Made by a program: the position numbers and the translations under genes. Below, piece after piece: positions 16,520 through 23,265 of a DNA stretch of 64,000 bases; the stretch's first letter is position 1, and every line of letters begins with the position of its first letter. The stretch is from NCBI GenBank assembly GCA_020637555.1, contig JACKKF010000002.1, positions 496,001-560,000 of the forward strand, given 5' to 3'. The notes under the pieces were generated by a model that worked only from the letters and a program-made list of their open reading frames with translations, was not told where the DNA came from and ran no database searches. This DNA is from Rhodobacter sp. (GTDB taxonomy: Bacteria; Pseudomonadota; Alphaproteobacteria; Rhodobacterales; Rhodobacteraceae).

Positions 16520-16984
16520 ATGAACACACTGTTTCGGGCCGCGATCCTCGCGGCTTTCAGCCTTGCCCTTCCGGTCGTCGCCTCGGCGGCGTGCCCCAGC
16601 TACGCGGTCAGCGGCGCCCCGCTGTCCTATGATGCCGAACAGGTCTGGACCGCGCAATCGACGCCGGTCGTCGCCGGAGGCGATATCGACCTTGGTCAGT
16701 GCGCCGATCTGCCCGGCAATGGCCATGTCGTGGAAAATCCCGATTTCACCATGCAATACAACGATCTGGGCATGGGCCGCGCGCTGGAACTGCGCGTGAG
16801 CGCCAGCTGCGACACGGTCCTGCTGGTGAACACCGCCTCGGGCGAGTGGCTGTTCAACGACGATACCAACGGCTCGGACCCGGCAATCCGCATCCCGGCG
16901 GCGCCGTCGGGTCAGTATGACATCTGGGTCGGAACCTTCGGCCCGGAAACCTGCGACGCCGAACTCAGCGTCGAATCCTTCTGA
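16520..16984 (+). CDS. Secreted four-cysteine module protein, single module
   Basis: A 154-residue exported protein. Residues 1-23 form a signal peptide ending VASA-A. The mature part is one module of about 130 residues with four cysteines: one at the module start (CPSY), one in LGQC, one in SCDT and one near the end (ETCD). The central block CDTVLLVNT...WLFNDDTNG...AAPSGQYDIWVGTFG looks like the calcium/jelly-roll PPC (pre-peptidase C-terminal) fold. The same module occurs twice in the next gene. An AGGAG site precedes the ATG. Function unknown; a periplasmic or secreted binding module is plausible. Confidence 0.72.
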   Translation: MNTLFRAAILAAFSLALPVVASAACPSYAVSGAPLSYDAEQVWTAQSTPVVAGGDIDLGQCADLPGNGHVVENPDFTMQYNDLGMGRALELRVSASCDTVLLVNTASGEWLFNDDTNGSDPAIRIPAAPSGQYDIWVGTFGPETCDAELSVESF

Positions 16985-16991
16985 GACGACG

Positions 16992-17025
16992 CGCCGTCCC
17001 CGCCCGCTGCGGGGACGGCGATTTT
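16992..17025 (+). terminator. Hairpin terminator after the single-module gene
   Basis: CGCCGTCCCCG (16992-17002) pairs perfectly with CGGGGACGGCG (17010-17020) over a 7-base loop, followed by ATTTTC. Confidence 0.55.
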
Positions 17026-17167
17026 CATTTGAACCTTTGCGCCGCGCCCCGCGACCCACGGCGAACCCGGCCGACCCGCGCGACACCGGTGCTCGCCATG
17101 ACCCTTGACTGAAACACCGTTCGGTTCCACCCTGCCCCCATACCCGCCTCTTTTTCAGGAGTTACCC

Positions 17168-18124
17168 ATGTCCTTCATGCCAAGTTTTTCCAGCAGTCTC
17201 CGCCTCGCCGCCGCCGGAGCGGCCCTTTGCGTTGCCATGGCTGGCGCGGCGTCCGCCCAGCAATGCCCGGACTGGCAGCTGAACGGGGTGCCGATCACCA
17301 CCGACGCCGAAACCGCCTGGGTGCCGCAGCAATACCAGATCTATGCCGGTGGCGGGCTGGATCTGGGCCAGTGCACCACGCTGCCCGGCGTGCAGGGCTA
17401 TGGGCGGGTGACCCCGCAGCCCAGCTTCACCATCAACTACGATTCCCGCAACATGGGCCGCGATCTTGAGTTCCGCGTGCAGTCCGAGTGCGACACCACC
17501 ATGCTGATCAACGATTCCAGCGGCCAGTGGATGTATCAGGACGACTCGGACGGCACCCTGCAACCGCGCGTCCGTCTGCCGAATGCCCCGACCGGGCGCT
17601 ATGACGTCTGGGTCGGCACCTTTGGGTCCAGCGCCTGTCAGGCCACCCTGGTGACCGAGACCTTCCCGCCGTCGGGTGGTGGCGGCCAGACGCAGCCCGC
17701 AGCCTGCCCCGAATGGTCGCTGGGCGGCGCCGAGGTTCATCTGAGCGCCGGCGGCAACGAAAGCCGGCCGGTGGTTGCCGGCGGTCAGGTCAGCCTGTTC
17801 CAGAACCAGTGCAACGTGCCCGGCCACGGTTACGTCGCCCAGGCGCCGGACTTCTCGCTGTATTACGATCCGCAGGGCCAGCAGGACGCGACGCTGACCA
17901 TCAGCGTCCAGGGCCAGTGCGACACGGTGCTGCTGGTCAACGATCCCACGACCGCGTGGCTGTTCGATGATGACACCAACCAGTTGCAGCCGGCGCTGAC
18001 GATCCCCAGCGCGCCGGCCGGCCGCTATGACATCTGGGTGGGCACTTTCAGTTCCTCGACCTGCCAGTCGTCCATCAGCATCTCGGCCGCGGCGCCGATG
18101 CCGCAGGCGCCCGCGGGCAAGTAA
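17168..18124 (+). CDS. Secreted four-cysteine module protein, two modules
   Basis: A 318-residue exported protein. Residues 1-32 are a signal peptide ending AASA-Q. Two tandem copies of the module seen in the preceding gene follow, joined by a PSGGGGQTQP linker near residue 175. Each copy has four cysteines in the same order and the motif CDTxxLxND...W...DDD/S...IPxAPxGRYDIWVGTF. The tail is Ala/Pro-rich. An AGGAG site precedes the ATG at 17168. It lies 183 bases after the single-module gene, which ends in its own hairpin, so it may be transcribed separately. Function unknown. Confidence 0.72.
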   Translation: MSFMPSFSSSLRLAAAGAALCVAMAGAASAQQCPDWQLNGVPITTDAETAWVPQQYQIYAGGGLDLGQCTTLPGVQGYGRVTPQPSFTINYDSRNMGRDLEFRVQSECDTTMLINDSSGQWMYQDDSDGTLQPRVRLPNAPTGRYDVWVGTFGSSACQATLVTETFPPSGGGGQTQPAACPEWSLGGAEVHLSAGGNESRPVVAGGQVSLFQNQCNVPGHGYVAQAPDFSLYYDPQGQQDATLTISVQGQCDTVLLVNDPTTAWLFDDDTNQLQPALTIPSAPAGRYDIWVGTFSSSTCQSSISISAAAPMPQAPAGK

Positions 18125-18141
18125 GCCCTGTCAGCGATGCG

Positions 18142-18173
18142 AAAGGCCGGGTCTCGCGACCCGGCCTTTTTTT
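18142..18173 (+). terminator. Strong Rho-independent terminator
   Basis: A perfect 12-base stem AAAGGCCGGGTC / GACCCGGCCTTT with loop TCGC and a seven-T run. It ends the two-module gene and may also act for the convergent sdhE. Confidence 0.9.
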
Positions 18174-18195
18174 CGTCCCGTCCGGGCCGTGCGTG

Positions 18196-18492
18196 TCAGG
18201 AAGCGAGCCGCGCCGCCGCGTGTCGGGCGATCGCGTCCAGCAAGGGCTCATAGGCCGTGGGGCCCAGCGGCTGGCTGGTTCCGGTGCCGCCCGCCCGGCC
18301 GATCCGCGCCGTGACCCATTGATAGAGGTCGTGGTCGTTCTCGCCCAGGATCGCCTCGAAGGTATCGAGGGCGCCGTCATCCAGCCCAGTCAGTCGTTCA
18401 TCGGCAAAGGGGCCGAGGATCAGGTCCATTTCCTTGATCCCCCGGCGCCAGGACCGCATTCTCAGCCGCTTGAGGCGGTTCTCGTCACTCAC
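18196..18492 (-). CDS. sdhE: Succinate dehydrogenase assembly factor 2 (SdhE/CptB family)
   Basis: A 98-residue SdhE-family protein, which promotes covalent FAD attachment to the flavoprotein subunit of succinate dehydrogenase. The family signature is RLRMRSWRRGIKEMDLILG, with the RGxxE FAD-attachment motif, followed by the helical bundle DTFEAILGENDHDLYQWV. The GTG start at 18492 overlaps the last 8 bases of the XRE regulator gene, so the two are translated as a pair. No sdh structural gene is in the window. Confidence 0.92.
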   Translation of the reverse strand: MSDENRLKRLRMRSWRRGIKEMDLILGPFADERLTGLDDGALDTFEAILGENDHDLYQWVTARIGRAGGTGTSQPLGPTAYEPLLDAIARHAAARLAS

Positions 18493-18889
18493 CGCTCACC
18501 CCGGCCGTCGGGGCGGTCTGCAAACGCAGCGTCTTTTCCAGACGGCCCAGTTTCTCACCCATCCGCAACAGCTCGCCCCGCAGGGAGCGCAGGTCGGCAA
18601 GCGCCTGTTTCAGCGCCGGATCGGGCTGCGGCGCATCCGCATCCGGGGGCGACACGTCGTCCCCCTCGCCCGTCAGCAGCCAGCGCAGCGATACCCCCAG
18701 AAGCGCCGCCAGCATCTGCAGGCGGTTGGCCCGGGGTTCGCTGAGATCGTTTTCCCAATCGCGCAGCGTCTTCGCCCGCACGCCCAGCCTTTGCGACAAT
18801 TCCGCCTGTGTCAGCCCCGCAGCGTCGCGCGCGGCAGCCAGACGATCACCCAGTGTCGCCTGATCTTCGGAATACCAGGAATCAGTCAT
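18485..18889 (-). CDS. XRE-family transcriptional regulator
   Basis: A 134-residue protein with an N-terminal helix-turn-helix of the Cro/C1 type: GLTQAELSQRLGVRAKTLRDWE, then an LGVSLRWLLTG capping helix. After an Asp/Pro-rich linker (residues 80-92) a C-terminal coiled coil LRSLRGELLRMGEKLGRLEKTL probably mediates oligomerisation. AGGAGGG precedes the ATG. It overlaps sdhE, so it may set the expression of SdhE or itself. Target genes are unknown. Confidence 0.88.
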   Translation of the reverse strand: MTDSWYSEDQATLGDRLAAARDAAGLTQAELSQRLGVRAKTLRDWENDLSEPRANRLQMLAALLGVSLRWLLTGEGDDVSPPDADAPQPDPALKQALADLRSLRGELLRMGEKLGRLEKTLRLQTAPTAGVSGE

Positions 18890-19007
18890 CCGTCCCTCCT
18901 TGGTTTTCGGTGCGATACGGCGCGCGTGTCGCGCCTGCTTTCGCCCTTGAACGGGATCGGGGCGCATCCTAAGAGATGAGCCCGGAAAACACAAACCGGA
19001 GGCCCCG

Positions 19008-20210
19008 ATGCCGTTCCTTTCCGACACCATCCTGCGCGTGAAACCCTCGGCCACCATTGCCGTCACCAACATGGCCGCCGAAATGAAGGCCGCCGGCAAG
19101 GACGTGATCGGCCTGGGCGCGGGCGAACCGGACTTCGACACGCCACAGAACATCAAGGACGCGGCCAAGGCCGCCATTGACGCGGGCAGGACGAAATACA
19201 CCGCCGTCGACGGCATTCCCGAGCTGAAAAAGGCGATCTGCGCCAAATTCGCGCGCGAGAACGGCCTGACCTACACGCCCCAGCAGGTCAGCGTCGGCAC
19301 CGGCGGCAAGCAGATCCTCTATAACGCGCTGATGGCCACGCTGAACCCGGGCGACGAGGTGATCATCCCCGCGCCCTACTGGGTCAGCTACCCCGACATG
19401 GTGCTGCTGGCTGGCGGCACGCCGGTCGCGATCGAGGCCAGGCTGGAAACCGATTTCAAGATCACCGCCGAGCAGCTCGAATCAGCGATCACCCCGAACA
19501 CCAAGTGGTTCATCTTCAACTCGCCCTCGAACCCGACGGGCGCGGGCTATTCGCGGAGCGAACTCAAGGCACTGACCGACGTGCTGATGCGTCATCCGCA
19601 TGTCTGGATCATGTCGGACGACATGTATGAACACCTGGTGTTCGACGATTTCGAATTCGTGACCCCCGCCCAGGTGGAGCCCGGGCTTTACGACCGCACG
19701 CTCACCTGCAACGGCGTGTCGAAAGCCTATGCGATGACCGGTTGGCGCATCGGCTATGCGGCCGGCCCGGTGGCGTTGATCAAGGCGATGGCGACCATCC
19801 AGTCGCAAAGCACCTCGAACCCGTCCTCGATCTCGCAATATGCCGCGCTCGAGGCGCTGAATGGCCCGCAAGACTTCCTCGGCCCCTTCCGCGAGGCCTT
19901 TCAGCGCCGCCGCAACCTGGTGGTGGACATGCTGAACGCGGCTCCGGGCATCACCTGCCCCAAGCCCGAGGGCGCCTTCTACGTCTACCCCGACATTTCC
20001 GGCTGCATCGGCAAGACCTCGGCCGGCGGCACGCGGATCGACAATGACGAAGTCTTCGCCAAGGCGCTGCTCGCGGAAACCGGTGTCGCGGTGGTGTTCG
20101 GCTCGGCCTTCGGCCTCAGCCCGAACTTCCGGGTGAGCTACGCCACCTCGGACGCCGCCCTGACCGAGGCCTGCACCCGGATCCAGACCTTCTGCGCGGG
20201 CCTGACCTGA
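19008..20210 (+). CDS. aatA: Aspartate aminotransferase (class I PLP)
   Basis: A 400-residue aminotransferase of the alphaproteobacterial AspAT (Ib) type, interconverting aspartate/2-oxoglutarate and oxaloacetate/glutamate. The PLP lysine is Lys239 in VSKAYAMTG. Also visible are YTAVDGIPELK, NSPSNPTGAGY and the arginine block NFRVSYATS. An AACCGGAGG site precedes the ATG. It is followed by a GC hairpin and a copy of the dispersed repeat, so it is probably a single-gene unit. Confidence 0.95.
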   Translation: MPFLSDTILRVKPSATIAVTNMAAEMKAAGKDVIGLGAGEPDFDTPQNIKDAAKAAIDAGRTKYTAVDGIPELKKAICAKFARENGLTYTPQQVSVGTGGKQILYNALMATLNPGDEVIIPAPYWVSYPDMVLLAGGTPVAIEARLETDFKITAEQLESAITPNTKWFIFNSPSNPTGAGYSRSELKALTDVLMRHPHVWIMSDDMYEHLVFDDFEFVTPAQVEPGLYDRTLTCNGVSKAYAMTGWRIGYAAGPVALIKAMATIQSQSTSNPSSISQYAALEALNGPQDFLGPFREAFQRRRNLVVDMLNAAPGITCPKPEGAFYVYPDISGCIGKTSAGGTRIDNDEVFAKALLAETGVAVVFGSAFGLSPNFRVSYATSDAALTEACTRIQTFCAGLT

Positions 20211-20227
20211 TCCACCGGCCCGCACCC

Positions 20228-20254
20228 CCTGCCCGGACTCCACGCCCGGGCAGG
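20228..20254 (+). terminator. GC hairpin after aatA
   Basis: CCTGCCCGG (20228-20236) pairs perfectly with CCGGGCAGG (20246-20254). There is no T-run right after it; the dispersed repeat starts 13 bases further on. Confidence 0.3.
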
Positions 20255-20266
20255 CCGCCACCCTTC

Positions 20267-20315
20267 TCTTTGTGCCGGAAATATCCCGGGGGATCCGGGG
20301 GGCAGCGCCCCCCGG
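20267..20315 (+). repeat. Dispersed intergenic repeat, copy 1
   Basis: The core CTTTGTGCCGGAAATATCC is followed by CGGGGG and a perfect GC hairpin CCGGGGGGC-AGC-GCCCCCCGG. It lies between convergent aatA and a LysR gene. Confidence 0.7.
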
Positions 20316-20405
20316 CGGATCGCCCGAGGGCTGCAGCCTGAAAGGCTGCCGGCCGAGGGCGAAACCCCCGCCCCACGACCTGCGACCTGCCACCTGCGGC
20401 CAGGG

Positions 20406-21293
20406 TCACGCCGACAGGGCCTCGGCCAGCGCGTCAAAGACCAGCCGGATCCGGCGCGACCCGTGCAGATCGCGGTGCGTGGTCAGCCACAGGTCCACCG
20501 CGACACCGCCGAATTCGGGCACGATCCGTGCGACATCCGGTGTCGCCCGGGCGATCCGGTCGAACATCAAGCCGATCCCCAACCCCCGCCGCACCAGTTC
20601 CCACCCCGCGACCGAACTCTCCGACGACAACGGAATGTCCGCCGCGTCCACCGGCAGGCCATGCGCCTGCAACAGGGTGGCCATGCGCGCCGGATCGGTC
20701 AGTCCGACAAAGGGCAGACCGCGCAACGCCGCGATCGTCGTCGGCGTTCCGTGCCGCGCCAGGAACCCGGGCGCGGCATAGAGATAGGCTTTGCCCGCCC
20801 GCACGCGCCGCGCCACCAGGTCAGGGTCGCGCGGGCGGACGTGGCGCAGCGCGATATCGGCCTCGCGCCGCAACAGGTCGCTCAGGGCGTTGGTCACGAC
20901 CAGGCGCACATGCACCTCGGGGTGCTGGCGGCGCAGGCCCTCCAGCATCTCGGGCAGGACATAGGCCGCCATCGAATCGCTGGCCGACAGGCTGACGGTG
21001 CCCGCGACCGTCGCGGACTGGCCCGCGGCCACCAGCGCGACCCGCGCCGCGGCATCGGCCATGGCCTGCACATGCGCGCGCATCTCGGCCCCCGCCGGGG
21101 TCAGGACCACACCGCGCCCGGCGCGTTCGAACAGGGCGACCCCCAGCGCCGACTCGAGCGCGGCGATCTGCCGGCCCAGCGTCGGCTGGGCCAAGCCCAG
21201 CGTCCGCGCCGCGGCCGAATAGCTGCCGGTCCGGGCCGCGGCCAGAAAGGCCCGGGCCTGGTTCCAGTCAAAGGCAACGGCATCCCAATTCAT
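20406..21293 (-). CDS. LysR-family transcriptional regulator
   Basis: A 295-residue LysR regulator. The N-terminal helix-turn-helix reads ARTGSYSAAARTLGLAQPTLGRQIAALE, and residues from about 90 form the co-inducer binding domain. The start is uncertain: ATGs at 21293, 21305 and 21314 are in frame and none has a clear ribosome-binding site. The shortest form matches the family best. It is divergent from a small methyltransferase gene, with a cluster of CATGC/TGCAT words between them that may be its operator. The inducer is unknown. Confidence 0.88.
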   Translation of the reverse strand: MNWDAVAFDWNQARAFLAAARTGSYSAAARTLGLAQPTLGRQIAALESALGVALFERAGRGVVLTPAGAEMRAHVQAMADAAARVALVAAGQSATVAGTVSLSASDSMAAYVLPEMLEGLRRQHPEVHVRLVVTNALSDLLRREADIALRHVRPRDPDLVARRVRAGKAYLYAAPGFLARHGTPTTIAALRGLPFVGLTDPARMATLLQAHGLPVDAADIPLSSESSVAGWELVRRGLGIGLMFDRIARATPDVARIVPEFGGVAVDLWLTTHRDLHGSRRIRLVFDALAEALSA

Positions 21294-21330
21294 GCATTCG
21301 TGCATAGCATCCATGCCGATCCATGCAATT
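21287..21330. promoter_or_regulatory. CATGC-rich imperfect inverted repeat between LysR and methyltransferase
   Basis: AATTCATGCA at one end and CCATGCAATT at the other form an imperfect inverted repeat, with further TGCAT and CATGC words inside. It covers the start region of the LysR gene and lies 52 bases before the methyltransferase start, as expected for a LysR-controlled divergent pair. Confidence 0.35.
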
Positions 21331-21350
21331 CTCTTTCGGCCGCGCGGGCC

Positions 21351-21357
21351 CTATATC
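21351..21357 (+). promoter_or_regulatory. Possible -10 element CTATATC
   Basis: CTATATCCCC ends 21 bases upstream of the methyltransferase ATG, the same sequence and place as the CTATATCCCC before the rhodanese gene at 55.8 kb. Confidence 0.35.
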
Positions 21358-21381
21358 CCCCTCAGCCAAGGGAGACCCGCC

Positions 21382-22002
21382 ATGACCGCCGCCGCCTTCT
21401 GGGACCGCGTTGCCCGCAAATACGCCGCCCGACCCGTCGCCAACCCCGACGCCTATGAAACCACGCTCGCACGCACCCGTGCCCATCTGCACCCCGACGA
21501 CCAGGTGCTCGAGGTCGGATGTGGCACGGCCTCGACCGCCATTCGGCTGGCGCCCCATGTGGCGCGGATCACCGCCTCGGACATCGCCGGAGAAATGGTG
21601 GCGATCGGTCGCGAGAAAGTGACCGCGGCCGGGCTGGACACGGTCACCTGCGTGCAGGGCGCGCTGGGCGATCCCGCGCTGGGCACCGGTCCCTATGACG
21701 TCGTGCTGGCGTTCAACCTGCTGCATCTGACCCGCGATCCCGGGGCCGAGGTCCGAAAGGTCCACGCCCTGCTGAAGCCGGGCGGCCTGTTCATTTCGAA
21801 AACCGGCTGCCTGGGGGATCGGCACGGGTTCCTGAAGCCGGTGATCGGGTTCATGCGCCTGCTGGGCCGCGCGCCCTATGTGAATTTTCTGACCGTGGCC
21901 GGGATCGAGGCGCAGATCCGCGACGCCGGGTTCGAGATCGTCGAAACCGGCACCTATCCCGCGAAACCGCCCGCGCGCTTCATCGTTGCGCGCAAGCGGT
22001 GA
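21382..22002 (+). CDS. Class I SAM-dependent methyltransferase
   Basis: A 206-residue Rossmann methyltransferase (methyltransferase type 11 group). The SAM-binding motif I is VLEVGCGTAS, the acidic residue of motif II is in ITASDIA, and the motif IV region is YDVVLAFNLLHL. AGGGAGACC precedes the ATG at 21382. Its substrate is not indicated. It shares an intergenic region with the divergent LysR regulator, which probably controls it. Confidence 0.88.
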   Translation: MTAAAFWDRVARKYAARPVANPDAYETTLARTRAHLHPDDQVLEVGCGTASTAIRLAPHVARITASDIAGEMVAIGREKVTAAGLDTVTCVQGALGDPALGTGPYDVVLAFNLLHLTRDPGAEVRKVHALLKPGGLFISKTGCLGDRHGFLKPVIGFMRLLGRAPYVNFLTVAGIEAQIRDAGFEIVETGTYPAKPPARFIVARKR

Positions 22003-22104
22003 CGCTGGACAAACCGCCGGGGCAGTCCTAGCCTCGCGCCCTTGCAGACCCGCGGGTTCAAAAGGGGCCGCACCGGGAGGGGGCGCGACGCGCGCAGGAC
22101 AGCC

Positions 22105-23265
22105 ATGGATGACGATCCGCTGATCCGCACGGCAGAGGTTTCGGCCGCCGACGCGCAGGCCGCGACGGTGCTCGCGGCGGCGCTGGGGCCGGGCCCCTTC
22201 GCGCTGGTGGTGGTCTTTGCCTCGCCGCGCGTGCCCGACCTCGACGCGCTGGTGCGCGATCTGTCGTCGGCACTGGCGCCGGTTCCGGTGATCGGGTGCA
22301 CCACCGCCGGCGAAATCGGCGCGCAGGGCTATGCCGAGGGCCTGATCGTCGCCACCGCCCTGCCCGCCCGCCACTTTCGCGCCGAGGTTCTCGCGATTCC
22401 CGACCTTGGCAGTTTCGACACGCAGACCGTGATCGGCGACCTGATCCGCGCGCGGACGACCCTTGCCCGGCTGGTGCCCGAATGGGAGCACGACTTCGTC
22501 TTTCTCCTGGTGGACGGTCTCAGCACACGCGAGGATGCGCTGGCCTCGACCCTGGCGCCCGGTCTGGGCGCGACCCCCCTTTTCGGGGGATCCGCCGCGG
22601 ATGGCACGCGGTTTCTCGAAACCTTCGTGTTCTGGAACGGCCAGGCGGTGCGCAACGCGGCGGTGGCGGCGGTGGTGCGCACCGCCTGTCCTGTCCGGGT
22701 GTTCAAGTTCGACCATTTCCGCCCGACCGGCCGGCGCATGGTGGTGACCGGCGCCGACCCCTCGCGCCGGGTGGTGCACACGATCAACGCCGAGCCGGCC
22801 GCGCGCGAATATGCCCGGCTTCTGGGCAAGGACCCGGCCCAGCTGACCCCCTTCACCTTTGCCGCGCATCCGGTGGTGGTGCGCATCGGCGGGCGCCATC
22901 ATGTGCGGTCGATCCGGCAGGTGGATGAACAGACCGGCGACCTGATCTTCTTTTCCGCCATCGACGACGGCCTGGTCCTGACCCTGGCCGAGGCCGAGGA
23001 CATGACCGACCATCTGGCACAGGCCCTGAGCGGCATCGCCGAACAGGGCACGCCGGCGGCGATCCTGGCCTGCGATTGCGTGCTGCGCCGGATGGAGGCC
23101 CAGGAAAAGCAGTTGTCAGGGCGGATCTCGGACCTGTTTCGCGCCCATCGTGTCATCGGCTTTTCGACCTATGGCGAACAGTTGAACGGGATGCATGTCA
23201 ACCAGACGCTGACGGGCGTGGCGCTCTATCCGCCGCCGCCGGGAACCGCGGGCACCCCGACATGA
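22105..23265 (+). CDS. FIST-domain sensor protein, NosP-like
   Basis: A 386-residue protein with the FIST N domain (about residues 30-220) and FIST C domain (about 225-365). Recognisable segments are IGCTTAGEIG, FGGSAADG and AILACDCVLRR. FIST proteins of this group include NosP, a heme protein that binds nitric oxide and signals to a co-encoded histidine kinase. Here the stop overlaps the start of a hybrid PAS kinase as ATGA, the same arrangement. The ATG at 22105 is chosen from the protein alignment; a longer in-frame start at 22042 would add an Arg-rich stretch without homology. Heme binding is inferred only. Confidence 0.85.
   Translation: MDDDPLIRTAEVSAADAQAATVLAAALGPGPFALVVVFASPRVPDLDALVRDLSSALAPVPVIGCTTAGEIGAQGYAEGLIVATALPARHFRAEVLAIPDLGSFDTQTVIGDLIRARTTLARLVPEWEHDFVFLLVDGLSTREDALASTLAPGLGATPLFGGSAADGTRFLETFVFWNGQAVRNAAVAAVVRTACPVRVFKFDHFRPTGRRMVVTGADPSRRVVHTINAEPAAREYARLLGKDPAQLTPFTFAAHPVVVRIGGRHHVRSIRQVDEQTGDLIFFSAIDDGLVLTLAEAEDMTDHLAQALSGIAEQGTPAAILACDCVLRRMEAQEKQLSGRISDLFRAHRVIGFSTYGEQLNGMHVNQTLTGVALYPPPPGTAGTPT

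Noticed and set aside
20374..20401. Three near copies of CGACCTG before the LysR stop
   Set aside because: Too short and imperfect to call a functional repeat; part of a GC-rich gap.
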